A DNA stretch of 64,000 bases, taken from contig NZ_JAHSTV010000015.1 of assembly GCF_019145235.1 (NCBI RefSeq), positions 62,001 through 126,000 of the forward strand, written 5' to 3'. The translations under genes were made by a program, and so were the position numbers. Source of the DNA: Pseudomonas farris. GTDB lineage: Bacteria > Pseudomonadota > Gammaproteobacteria > Pseudomonadales > Pseudomonadaceae. The notes under the pieces are model-generated. The model did no database searches. It was not told the origin of the DNA and worked only from the letters and a program-made list of their open reading frames with translations. Positions within the stretch are counted from its first letter, which is position 1, and every line of letters begins with the position of its first letter. Positions 24,837 to 33,247 of this stretch are shown here, one piece after another.

Positions 24837-25742
24837 ATGAGCGTGCATGAACTCAAGCGTCCGCCCATCGCGGACACCGCCGAATGGCAGGTCAAGGTGC
24901 CTCGCGCCCTGGAACAGTTGCAGCACTGGGCGCAGGTCAGTCCGTTGCAGCCGGCCTTGCGACACAAGCGCCACGGTCAGTGGTTCGTCTGGCGCTGGAT
25001 CGATGTTTTGCGCGATGTCGAGCGGTTGGCCGATGGCTTGCGTCAGCAGGGTTTTACCGAAGACTCGCGCCTGGCCTTGAGCGGTGTGTTCGAGCCAGAT
25101 CTGTTGCTGCTCGCATTGGCCGCCCGGCACATCGGCGCCGAACTGCTGACGCTGCCGGACAACCTTGACTCCGAAACCCTGCACAAAACCCTGTGGCGCA
25201 GCCGTCCGACCCACGCGTTCGTCCAGGGACGACAGACGCTGCAACTCTGGATCAACCAAGGCCTGACGCTGCTGGATTTCGCCGACCTGCTCGGCCCGGT
25301 GGACCCTGCGCAACGCCTCAACCGCTGGAATCAAGGCGCGCAACTGTGGAGCGAAGAGGGCACCCAGTGGCAGCACGGCCTGACGGTGCTGCTGGAACAA
25401 TGGCTGACCAGCGGCCAAACCCTGGCTTTCCCGGAAAGCCCCGGCAGTGCCAGCCGCGACCGTCGTGAAGTCGCGCCGTCCGGGCTGCTGCTGTCGGCCG
25501 AACGCCTGCAACTATTGGCCGCGGAAATCGAAAGCCGCCTCGCCCCCAATGGCACTTGGCGTCGACGCCTCTGCGACTGGGCCATCGCCCATCCCGAAAA
25601 AGGCCTGCAACGGTTGATCAAGAACCGCGTTCGCCGCCTGTTGGGCTTCCACAACCTGCATTTCATCTGGCAAGCCACCCGCATTTCCGATGCTCAACCC
25701 AAGCCGATCTGGCTCGCCGAATTCAAACGGGACATCGCATGA
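24837..25742 (+). CDS. Acyl-CoA synthetase-derived protein lacking the catalytic core
   Basis: A 301-residue protein. Residues about 20-160 resemble the N-terminal part of long-chain AMP-dependent synthetases (ALRHKRHGQWFVWRWIDVL, then LADGLRQQGF and LLLALAARHIGAELLTLP). Residues about 245-275 (RRRLCDWAIAHPEKGL, then VRRLLGFHNLHF) recall a later segment of the same family. The ATP-binding TSGTTGxPKG loop and the whole C-terminal adenylation domain are missing, so adenylation is impossible as it stands. The frame is intact and its stop overlaps the next ATPase start by four bases. It may be a transporter-associated relic or an acyl/ligand-binding protein. Confidence 0.65.
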   Translation: MSVHELKRPPIADTAEWQVKVPRALEQLQHWAQVSPLQPALRHKRHGQWFVWRWIDVLRDVERLADGLRQQGFTEDSRLALSGVFEPDLLLLALAARHIGAELLTLPDNLDSETLHKTLWRSRPTHAFVQGRQTLQLWINQGLTLLDFADLLGPVDPAQRLNRWNQGAQLWSEEGTQWQHGLTVLLEQWLTSGQTLAFPESPGSASRDRREVAPSGLLLSAERLQLLAAEIESRLAPNGTWRRRLCDWAIAHPEKGLQRLIKNRVRRLLGFHNLHFIWQATRISDAQPKPIWLAEFKRDIA

Positions 25743-26515
25743 GCTCGACCGACTCCATTCTGCAAGTCAGCGGTATTTCCCTGTCCTTCAAAGGTGTGAA
25801 GGCGATCAATGAACTGTCGTTCGATGTGCGCCAGGGCGAGATCTGCGCGCTGATCGGGCCTAACGGCGCGGGCAAGAGTTCGCTGCTCAACGTGTTGAAT
25901 GGCGTGTACCGCTTCGATGCCGGTTCGATTGTGTTCGAGCAACAGCCGTTCAAGCGCATCGACCCGCTGAGCGCCGCACGCCGGGGTATCGGTCGCACGT
26001 TCCAGAACAACGCGCTGTTCAAGAAAATGAGCGTGATCGACAACATCCTTACCGGCCTGTCACGGCACCTGCGCAGCCGTTTCATTGAGCAGGCGCTGAA
26101 CCTGCCAAGAGCCCGGCGTGAGGCTGAAGACTTCCGTCGGCAGGCCCAGGGCATTCTCGAATTCCTCGAACTGCAAGCCCATCGCGATGTACCGGTGGGC
26201 AAGCTGTCCTACGGCCTGCAAAAACGTGTGGAGCTTGGCCGTGCCTTGATCGCTGGCCCCAGCCTGTTGCTGCTCGATGAGCCGATGGCCGGGATGAACG
26301 CCGAAGAGAAGCAGGAAATGGCCCGCTTCATCGCCGACATCAACCGCGACCTCGGCACCACGGTGGTATTGATCGAGCATGACATGAGCGTGGTCATGGG
26401 CCTGTCCGACCATGTGGTGGTGCTCGATTACGGGCGCAAGGTCGGTGACGGCACGCCGGCCGAGGTGCAGGCCAATCCCGACGTCATCGCGGCGTATCTG
26501 GGAGTGGTGCACTGA
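25739..26515 (+). CDS. ABC transporter ATP-binding protein, LivG type
   Basis: A 258-residue ATPase of the branched-chain amino acid importer class. It has Walker A GPNGAGKSS, the Q-loop GRTFQNNALF, signature LSYGLQKRVE (variant of LSGGQ) and Walker B LLLLDEPMAGM, and the LivG C-terminal pattern ending YLGVVH. ATG 25739 overlaps the previous stop (ATGA); the longer upstream frame is a shadow. It works with the second ATPase at 29820. Confidence 0.9.
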   Translation: MSSTDSILQVSGISLSFKGVKAINELSFDVRQGEICALIGPNGAGKSSLLNVLNGVYRFDAGSIVFEQQPFKRIDPLSAARRGIGRTFQNNALFKKMSVIDNILTGLSRHLRSRFIEQALNLPRARREAEDFRRQAQGILEFLELQAHRDVPVGKLSYGLQKRVELGRALIAGPSLLLLDEPMAGMNAEEKQEMARFIADINRDLGTTVVLIEHDMSVVMGLSDHVVVLDYGRKVGDGTPAEVQANPDVIAAYLGVVH

Positions 26516-27396
26516 TGACGTTCTTCTTCGAAACCCTGCTCGGCGGCTTACTCGCCGGGACCATGTACTCGCTGGTCGCAATCGGCTTCGTGCTGATCTA
26601 CAAAGCCAGCGGCGTGTTCAATTTTGCCCAGGGCGCGATGCTGCTGTTCGCCGCGCTGACCTTTGTCAGCCTGCACGATCAAGGCGTGCCGTTCGCCTTG
26701 GCGCTGTTGCTGACCGTTGTGGTGATGATCATCGGCGCGTTACTGATCGAACGGCTGGTGTTGCGGCCCCTGGTCAATCGCTCACAGATCACCCTGTTCA
26801 TGGCCACTCTCGGGTTGTCGTTCATCATCGAAGGTCTGGCTCAGGGCTTGATGGGTTCGCAAGTGCGGGCGCTGGATCTGGGCATCGACGACGTGCCGCT
26901 GTTTATCGGCGGGATGATGGTCAGCCAGTTCGACCTGATTGCCGCAGCGGCCGCCATCGTGCTGGTGACGGTGCTGGCGCTGCTGTTCAACAAAACCCGC
27001 ATTGGCGTGTCCCTGCGCGCGGTGGCGGATGACACCACCGCCGCGCTGTCGATCGGCATCAACCTCAACCGCATCTGGCAGATCGTCTGGGCGGTGGCCG
27101 GCATCGTCGGGCTGGTGGCGGGATTGTTGTGGGGCGCGCGCCAAGGCGTGCAGTTCTCGCTGTCGCTGGTGGTGCTCAAGGCCTTGCCAGTATTGATCAT
27201 CGGCGGCTTCACCTCGATTGGCGGGGCGATTGTCGGCGGGTTGATCGTCGGTGCGGCGGAGAACCTCGCCGAGGTGTACATCGGCCCGCTGATCGGCGGT
27301 GGCATTACCCCGTGGTTCGCTTACGTCCTGGCTTTGGCCTTCCTGTACATCCGTCCCGCCGGCCTGTTCGGCGAGCGCGCCATCGAGCGAGTCTGA
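26515..27396 (+). CDS. ABC transporter permease, LivH type
   Basis: A 293-residue membrane protein with about eight helices. It has the LivH motifs SLVAIGFVLIYKASGVFNFAQG near the N-terminus and GGFTSIGGAIVGGLIVG in the C-terminal half. The start overlaps the ATPase stop (TGATG). Confidence 0.9.
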   Translation: MTFFFETLLGGLLAGTMYSLVAIGFVLIYKASGVFNFAQGAMLLFAALTFVSLHDQGVPFALALLLTVVVMIIGALLIERLVLRPLVNRSQITLFMATLGLSFIIEGLAQGLMGSQVRALDLGIDDVPLFIGGMMVSQFDLIAAAAAIVLVTVLALLFNKTRIGVSLRAVADDTTAALSIGINLNRIWQIVWAVAGIVGLVAGLLWGARQGVQFSLSLVVLKALPVLIIGGFTSIGGAIVGGLIVGAAENLAEVYIGPLIGGGITPWFAYVLALAFLYIRPAGLFGERAIERV

Positions 27397-27400
27397 ACCC

Positions 27401-28450
27401 ATGTCGATTTCCCTTACCCGTGAAACCGCGCCGGCGGTGTTGATCCAGCGTCGTGTGCCGATTGGTTTGATTGCGCTGTTGTTGATCGCCTTCGTGGTCG
27501 TGCCGCTGACCGGCAACGACTATTGGCTGAACGCGATTCTGATCCCGTTCCTGGTGCTGTCCCTGGCCGGGCTTGGCCTCAATCTGCTCACCGGCTACAC
27601 CGGCCAGACCTCGGTCGGCGCGGCCGGTTTCATGGCGGTCGGCGCCTTTGCCACCTACGGTTTTCTACTGCGTTTGCCAGAGCTGGGCTTGCCGGTGGCG
27701 CTGCTCGGCGGCGGGCTGATCAGCGCGGTGGTGGGGTTTGTCTTTGGCCTGCCGAGTTCGCGGATCAAGGGCTTTTACCTGATGGTTACCACCTTGGCCG
27801 CGCAGTTTTTCCTGGAGTGGCTGTTCGTCAAGTTCCCCTGGTTCTACAACTACGGTTCGTCCGGAACCATTTCCGCGCCGAAACTGGCCCTGTTCGGCCA
27901 TGACCTCAACACTCCATTGGGCCGCTATCTGCTGACCCTGACCACAGTGCTGCTATTGACCTGGGTCGCGGTGAACCTGGTGAAAAGCCAGATCGGCCGC
28001 AACTGGATGGCGATCCGTGACATGGACACCGCCGCGGCAGTCATCGGCATTCCGGTGGTGCGCTACAAGCACCTGGCGTTCGCCGTCAGCTCGTTTTACC
28101 TCGGCATCGCCGGGGCGCTGTGGGCCTTTGCTTATCTGGGCACGGCCAGCGCCAGCAGCTTCGATATCAACCGGTCATTCCAGATCCTGTTCATCATCAT
28201 TATCGGTGGCATGGGCAGCATCGCCGGCAACTTCGTCGGCGCGGCGTTTATCAGCTTGCTGCCGATCCTGCTCAGCCATGCCGGGCAAGCCTTGTTCGGT
28301 GGTTCGGTGGACGCCGGCCAGTTGCAGAACCTGCAAAAAATCATCTTCGGCGTACTGATCATCCTGTTTCTGATCAAGGAACCGGAAGGCCTGATTCGCC
28401 TCTTGAGCAACCTTCGTGAACGGCTGAGTCACTGGCCGCTGCGCTTCTGA
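27401..28450 (+). CDS. ABC transporter permease, LivM type
   Basis: A 349-residue membrane protein with about nine to ten helices. It has the LivM motif GLGLNLLTGYTGQTSVG and the cytoplasmic loop WMAIRDMDTAAAVIGIPV that contacts the ATPase. The ATG lies four bases after the LivH stop. Confidence 0.9.
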   Translation: MSISLTRETAPAVLIQRRVPIGLIALLLIAFVVVPLTGNDYWLNAILIPFLVLSLAGLGLNLLTGYTGQTSVGAAGFMAVGAFATYGFLLRLPELGLPVALLGGGLISAVVGFVFGLPSSRIKGFYLMVTTLAAQFFLEWLFVKFPWFYNYGSSGTISAPKLALFGHDLNTPLGRYLLTLTTVLLLTWVAVNLVKSQIGRNWMAIRDMDTAAAVIGIPVVRYKHLAFAVSSFYLGIAGALWAFAYLGTASASSFDINRSFQILFIIIIGGMGSIAGNFVGAAFISLLPILLSHAGQALFGGSVDAGQLQNLQKIIFGVLIILFLIKEPEGLIRLLSNLRERLSHWPLRF

Positions 28451-28475
28451 ATCCCCAACCTGGTAGAGAGACAAC

Positions 28476-29816
28476 ATGCGTGCATCCTTGAAACGTTCGT
28501 TGGCCGGCGCCGCTCTGACGCTGGCGGTATTCGGCAGTGCGGTGCCGATGGTTCAGGCCTCGCCAGACCAGCAGTTCTTCCCGTTGGCCACTTACCGGGT
28601 CGGCGCTTACGCCTCCAGCGGTGTGCAAGTGTGGGCCGGCATGCTCGATTACCTGAACTACATCAACGATGTGGAAGGCGGGATCAACGGCGTCAAACTG
28701 GTCTGGCAGGAATGCGAAACCGAGTGGACGGCGGAGAAGGGCATCGAGTGCTATGAGCGCTTCAAGAAAGGCCTGGATGGCGCCCCGGTGGCGATCTATT
28801 CACCCAACGGCGCGCCGGCGGCGTATGCGCTGAGCGAGCGGGCGGAAGTCGACCAAATCCCGCTGATCACCCTCGGCTACGGTCGCACCGAAGCCACCGA
28901 CGGCACGGTGTTCCCTTACAACTTTCCGGTGATGCTGACCTTCTACAGCGAGGCCTCGAGCCTGATCAACTACATCGCCCAGCGCGAGGGCGGGTTCGAC
29001 AAACTCAAGGGCAAGAAAATCGCCACGGTTTATCACGACTCGGCTTACGGTCGGGAAACCCTTGGCCCGTTGAAATTGCTGGCTGAAAAATACGGCTTCG
29101 AAAACATCCAGATCCCGGTAGCCGATCCCGGCAACGAGCAATCGTCGCAATGGCGGCAAGTGCGCCAGGTCAACCCGGACTGGGTGTTCCTGCGCACCTG
29201 GGGCGTGTCGACGCCGGTGGCGGTCAAGACGGCGGCGCGTTTCGGCTTCCCGGTGGACCACATCGTCGGCGACATCTGGGCCAGTTCCAGCGAAGACGTG
29301 TTGCCCGCGGGCGCCGCCGCCAAAGGGTATCTGGCGCTGACGCCATACCCGGCCGGCGCCGAATTCGAGATCCATAAACGCCTCAAGCAAGCCATCCTCG
29401 ACAAAGGCAAAAGCGACCTCAAGGACCTGAAGAATTTCGGCAGCGTCTATTACAACTCCGGGCTGGTGAACGCGGCAGTGATGGTGGAAGCGATCCGTAC
29501 CGCCCAAGGCAAATTCGGCAAGCGGCCGCTTAACGGCGAAGAAGGGCGCTGGGGCCTGGAGCACCTGAACATCGACGACGCGCGGCTCAAGGACATGGGC
29601 TACTTCGGCCTGATGCAGAACCTCAAGCTGTCTTGCAAGGATCATGAGGGTGGCGGATCGGCGCGGGTTCAACAGTGGGACGGCGCCAACTGGACGCTGA
29701 TCAGCGACTGGATCCCCGCCGACCGCGCCTTGCTGCGGCCATTGATCGATGAAAAATCCGCCGCGTTCGCCAAGGAAAAAGGCCTGACGCCACGCACCTG
29801 CACCGGGGATGAATAA
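28476..29816 (+). CDS. ABC transporter substrate-binding protein (Peripla_BP_6 type)
   Basis: A 446-residue periplasmic protein with a signal peptide ending at VQA (residue 28). It belongs to the LivJ-like family that also binds urea, aromatic and other organic compounds. Conserved features include the strand-loop FPLATYRVGAYASSGVQVW, IATVYHDSAYGRE, and GKRPLNGEEGRWGLEHLNI near the C-terminus. At 446 residues it is longer than classical LivJ (about 370), as in binders of non-amino-acid ligands. The ligand is unknown; neighbours point to the substrate of the monooxygenase module. Confidence 0.87.
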   Translation: MRASLKRSLAGAALTLAVFGSAVPMVQASPDQQFFPLATYRVGAYASSGVQVWAGMLDYLNYINDVEGGINGVKLVWQECETEWTAEKGIECYERFKKGLDGAPVAIYSPNGAPAAYALSERAEVDQIPLITLGYGRTEATDGTVFPYNFPVMLTFYSEASSLINYIAQREGGFDKLKGKKIATVYHDSAYGRETLGPLKLLAEKYGFENIQIPVADPGNEQSSQWRQVRQVNPDWVFLRTWGVSTPVAVKTAARFGFPVDHIVGDIWASSSEDVLPAGAAAKGYLALTPYPAGAEFEIHKRLKQAILDKGKSDLKDLKNFGSVYYNSGLVNAAVMVEAIRTAQGKFGKRPLNGEEGRWGLEHLNIDDARLKDMGYFGLMQNLKLSCKDHEGGGSARVQQWDGANWTLISDWIPADRALLRPLIDEKSAAFAKEKGLTPRTCTGDE

Positions 29817-29819
29817 CGT

Positions 29820-30587
29820 ATGAGCCAAGCCGCCAGCGACATTGCCGTCAATGACCTGTTGCAAGTCAAAGACATTGAGGTGATCTACGACGGGGCGATC
29901 CTCGCCGTGGCCGGGGTGTCGCTGACGGTGCCCAAGGGCGGCATCGTCGCGTTGCTCGGGGCCAATGGTGCGGGCAAAAGCACCACGCTCAAGGCGATTT
30001 CCGGGTTGGTGCGGGCCGAGCGCGCGGAAGTCAGTCGAGGGACGATCGAGTTTCTCGGGCGCGATACCGCAGGGGTTAATCCGAGCGTTCGCGTGCGCCA
30101 GGGCATGGTGCATGTACTGGAAGGCCGGCACGTATTCCCACAACTGACGGTGGAGGACAACCTGCGCAGCGGCGGCTTCGTTCGCGGTCTGAGCCGCAAG
30201 GACCTGGCGGCGGATCTGGAGCGTATCTACGCCTGGTTTCCACGCCTCAAAACCAAGCGCAAGACCCAGGCCGGGCTGACCTCCGGTGGTGAACAACAAA
30301 TGGTCGCCATCGGCCGGGCGTTGATGACACGTCCTACTTTGGTATTGCTCGACGAACCTTCCATGGGTTTGGCGCCTATTATCGTCCAGGAGATTTTCGA
30401 AATCGTGGCGCAACTCAATCGAGACGAGCAGGTGAGCTTCCTGATTGCCGAGCAAAATATTAACGTGGCACTCAAGTACGCCTCAAAGGCCTACGTCCTC
30501 GACACTGGTCGCGTGGTGCTGTCCGGCACCGCCGATGAGTTACTGGCACGGGGCGATCTGCACGACTTCTATTTAGGTAAACACTGA
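29820..30587 (+). CDS. ABC transporter ATP-binding protein, LivF type
   Basis: A 255-residue second ATPase, starting three bases after the binding-protein stop. It has Walker A GANGAGKST, the signature region TSGGEQQMVAIGRALM and Walker B LVLLDEPSMGLAP. The Q-loop is EGRHVFPQLTVEDNL. It completes the five-component importer. Confidence 0.9.
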   Translation: MSQAASDIAVNDLLQVKDIEVIYDGAILAVAGVSLTVPKGGIVALLGANGAGKSTTLKAISGLVRAERAEVSRGTIEFLGRDTAGVNPSVRVRQGMVHVLEGRHVFPQLTVEDNLRSGGFVRGLSRKDLAADLERIYAWFPRLKTKRKTQAGLTSGGEQQMVAIGRALMTRPTLVLLDEPSMGLAPIIVQEIFEIVAQLNRDEQVSFLIAEQNINVALKYASKAYVLDTGRVVLSGTADELLARGDLHDFYLGKH

Positions 30588-30601
30588 TCAATGAGAATGC
30601 C

Positions 30602-32029
30602 ATGACTGACACCCCAAGCGGACAGGCGACCGACGCCATCCGCCACGCGGACATCCTGATCATCGGCGGCGGCCTCAGCGGCGCAATGCTGGCGGCGCAG
30701 TTGCTGCGCTTGCCGGGCAAGCGTCAGGTGCTGGTGATCGAACCCCGCGCCGAACTCGGCCGGGGTGAAGCGTACAGCGCGGTGGAGTTGGGCCATACGC
30801 TCAACGGCAACGCGGCGCGGATGAGCGTCGATCCTGACAACGCTGATGATTTGACCCAATGGCTGACCGAGTACATCGCGGCGGGTGGTTGGCCGGAGTC
30901 GGATCAGCAGCATGTGCCGATCAGCGAGCTGTTTGCGCCGCGCGGGCTGTTTGGCGTTTATGTGCAGCAGCGTTTGGCCGAGGCGCAGGCGGTGGGCGCA
31001 TTGAATGGTTCGAGTGTCGAGCATGTACGGGCCGAGGTGGTCGACCTGCAAACCCGGGACAACGCTGTATTGCTGACCTTGAGTAACGGCCAACGTTTGC
31101 AGGGCGCCTATGCGGTGCTGGCCACTGGTATGTTCCCCGCCGCACGCACGCCGCAAACCGAGTCCAGCGGCTTGAACGCAGCGGCGCTCGATCCATGGGA
31201 TGTGACCGCCATGCGTCAGCTCGACCCACAGTCGACGGTGCTGATCATTGGCTCGGGCCTGACCATGGTCGATGCCGTGGTGTCGCTGGAACAGGCGGGG
31301 CATCGCGGGCCGATCGTAGTGTTTTCCCGTCATGGTCTGCTGCCACATGTACGGCGACAGCCTCCGGCCTGGGCGGACTTTTTGGCCGAGGATTACAGCA
31401 TTCGCACACCGCGTCAGTTGATGCGCGAACTGCGCCGGCATTGCCGCGACGCCATCGCCCAGGGCATTGACTGGCAAGCGCCACTCGACACCGTGCGGGC
31501 GCACATCGGGCGGCTGTGGAGTCAGGCGACGGATGTGCAGCGTCGGCAGTTTGTGCGGCATGTGCGGCCGTGGTGGGAAAGCCATCACCATCGCTCGCCG
31601 CCGTTGAGTGCCGAGTTGGTGGAACGGTTGCACGGGGAGGGACGGTTGCGGATTCAGGCTGCATCGTTCAAAGGGTTGGAGCCTTCGTTGAACGGGGAGG
31701 TCAGCATTCGCATTCGTCGTCGGGGCGAGGCACAGACTTGCGTGGTGCACGGCGCGGCGCTGATCAACTCCAGTGGCATCGAATACGACTGGCGGCGAGT
31801 GGCGCGGCCATTGCCGCAGCAGCTATTGGCGCGCGGGCTGGTGCGGCCGGGGCCATTGGCGTTGGGCATTGCGGCGGCGGATGACGGCGCGGTGCTAAGC
31901 GCCGATGGGCAGGCCGCCAGCCGTTTGTTCGCCATGGGCCCACCGTTGCGCGGAATGTGGTGGGAGAGCACGGCGGTGACTGATGTGGCGAGTCAGGCCA
32001 AGTCTCTTGCGGCGCGATTGGCGGGTTGA
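30602..32029 (+). CDS. FAD/NAD(P)-binding oxidoreductase
   Basis: A 475-residue protein with an N-terminal dinucleotide fold (ILIIGGGLSGAMLAAQLL, residues 17-34), the segment GRGEAYSAVELGHTLNGNAARMS typical of the FAD-NAD(P)-binding family (PF13454 type), and a second nucleotide fold TVLIIGSGLTMVDAV near residue 215. It lies 14 bases after the LivF gene and closes the cluster. It could be a flavoprotein monooxygenase, or could supply reducing power to the LLM monooxygenase; neither can be decided from sequence. Confidence 0.8.
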   Translation: MTDTPSGQATDAIRHADILIIGGGLSGAMLAAQLLRLPGKRQVLVIEPRAELGRGEAYSAVELGHTLNGNAARMSVDPDNADDLTQWLTEYIAAGGWPESDQQHVPISELFAPRGLFGVYVQQRLAEAQAVGALNGSSVEHVRAEVVDLQTRDNAVLLTLSNGQRLQGAYAVLATGMFPAARTPQTESSGLNAAALDPWDVTAMRQLDPQSTVLIIGSGLTMVDAVVSLEQAGHRGPIVVFSRHGLLPHVRRQPPAWADFLAEDYSIRTPRQLMRELRRHCRDAIAQGIDWQAPLDTVRAHIGRLWSQATDVQRRQFVRHVRPWWESHHHRSPPLSAELVERLHGEGRLRIQAASFKGLEPSLNGEVSIRIRRRGEAQTCVVHGAALINSSGIEYDWRRVARPLPQQLLARGLVRPGPLALGIAAADDGAVLSADGQAASRLFAMGPPLRGMWWESTAVTDVASQAKSLAARLAG

Positions 32030-32060
32030 CAGATAGTTGGAGGGTGTTTTTTCGGGCCTC

Positions 32061-32153
32061 TTCGCGAGCAAGCCCGCTCCCACATTTGATCTCAGGCGTA
32101 CACAGATAGTGTGTTCACCGAAGATCCCCTGTGGGAGCGGGCTTGCTCGCGAA
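32061..32153. repeat. REP palindrome pair
   Basis: An inverted REP pair 30 bases after the FAD enzyme stop, marking the end of the cluster. Confidence 0.9.
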
Positions 32154-32321
32154 GAGGCCGGCCCATCCACCACAAGACCCACAGTCAGACCACTAAACAA
32201 GCACTGTTTAAACGACACTTCCAGATACTCACTCAGGCTACACAGCCTTGCGCCGTTGCCTACGACTACGCCAGAATCCGCCGGCTTGTGCGCCTTGAGG
32301 CCGGGCTCTATCGTTTGCCTG

Positions 32322-32502
32322 TCGCTGAAAAACAGCGATCGGGTTTGGTAGCCCGGTTTGACTTGCGTGCATAGCGCACCTGATGCAGAGCCTTTTCGGC
32401 TTGCGTTTATGGTGGCCATGCGCAGGGCGCCTTCGGGCGCGCCGGTTCTCCAAGTCACCGGTCTACCAACCTTCGTATGGCCACCACCCCTTCGTTTGGT
32501 AG
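32322..32502 (+). ncRNA. Candidate structured leader RNA (cis-regulatory) before the DUF6124 gene
   Basis: Dense complementarity was read by eye: TCGCTG-(5)-CAGCGA at 32322-32338; CGGG-(8)-CCCG at 32340-32355; GTGC-(5)-GCAC at 32367-32379; AGCC-(5)-GGCT at 32389-32401. A 13-pair long-range helix (one G-U) joins 32410-32422 to 32474-32486. It encloses GCGCC-TTCG-GGCGC (32427-32440, a C(UUCG)G tetraloop) and CCGGT-(10)-ACCGG (32442-32461). TTGGTAG occurs twice (32345 and 32496), and CTACCAA at 32463 can pair with either. This is far more structure than expected by chance and the gene starts 42 bases later. Confidence 0.55.
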
Positions 32503-32543
32503 CGAGAGTGATGGCTCCTCTTTTCTGATTTGGAGTTTCATCT

Positions 32544-32903
32544 ATGTTCAAACCAACACCTAACCCGCCGGAAACCGATCCAACATCCCCCTACGAATCC
32601 CTCGATTCCAAAAAGCTCAACGAAGCCGCCGACCGCGCCCTCGACCATTACCTCAAGCCGCCCATCCCCAAAGACAACAAGCGCAAACCCAGCACCATTT
32701 ACCATGTCGGCGCCGAGGTCGATAACGAGACCCTACTGGTCAACGCCTGCGAATCCCTGGCGTCAGCGAGCATGATGCTCAGTGAGTTCGCCGGATTGAT
32801 GGACATGCCACATCGCAACATGATGTTGGGGATTCAATCGGTGGTCATGCTTGGTGAGTTGGCCGTCAACCGGGTGCTGGATAACCTCGATCCACCTGCC
32901 TGA
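32544..32903 (+). CDS. DUF6124 (formerly DUF3077-like) family protein
   Basis: A 119-residue soluble protein of a family found in several copies per genome in pseudomonads. It has a Pro-rich N-terminus (PTPNPPETDP), the motif LNEAADRALDHYL, and a C-terminal helical region (LLVNACESLASASMML; VVMLGELAVNRVLD). TTGGAG lies 9 bases before the ATG. Function is unknown. The structured leader immediately upstream suggests post-transcriptional control. Confidence 0.8.
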   Translation: MFKPTPNPPETDPTSPYESLDSKKLNEAADRALDHYLKPPIPKDNKRKPSTIYHVGAEVDNETLLVNACESLASASMMLSEFAGLMDMPHRNMMLGIQSVVMLGELAVNRVLDNLDPPA

Positions 32904-32929
32904 CACTGGATCTGAAGTGACTGGGCATC

Positions 32930-33061
32930 TGTGGCGAGGGAGCTTGCTCCCGCTCGGCTGCGCAGCAGTCGCAAAACGGCATATGCGGTGTGCCAGAAAA
33001 AATGCGGTTGCAGAATTTGGGGTCGCTTCGCAACCCAGCGGGAGCAAGCTCCCTCGCCACA
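32930..33061. repeat. Second-class REP pair (GTGGCGAGGGAGCTTGCTCC type)
   Basis: Inverted arms TGTGGCGAGGGAGCTTGCTC and complement flank a spacer of about 80 bases that contains a further local inverted repeat with CGGCTGCGCAGC. This palindrome family differs from the main REP of the window. Confidence 0.8.
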
Positions 33062-33091
33062 ATGGACTCCACTGACACAGTCCCCAAAAAC

Positions 33092-33120
33092 AAGAAACCC
33101 CGCTTCACGCGGGGCTTCTT
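33092..33120. terminator. Bidirectional terminator between DUF6124 gene and ppnN
   Basis: The AAGAA-A-CCCCGC stem pairs with GCGGGG-C-TTCTT around a five-base loop. The A-rich and T-rich ends allow it to work for both convergent genes. Confidence 0.8.
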
Positions 33121-33127
33121 GTCAAAG

Positions 33128-33217
33128 TGTGGGAGCGGGCTTGCTCGCGAAAGCTGCTTAACATTCAACAGAGATGTCGACTGTTACGCCGCCTTCGCGA
33201 GCAAGCCCGCTCCCACA
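33128..33217. repeat. REP palindrome pair
   Basis: An inverted pair of the main REP core directly after the bidirectional terminator. Confidence 0.9.
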
Positions 33218-33247
33218 GGGGGGATGTTAAAGCTCACATCAATATTG

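Noticed and set aside
31895..32551. 218-codon minus-strand frame across the REP pair and the DUF6124 leader
   Set aside because: It runs through a palindromic repeat and a structured leader and has no binding site. Frames like it are a by-product of this repeated element.
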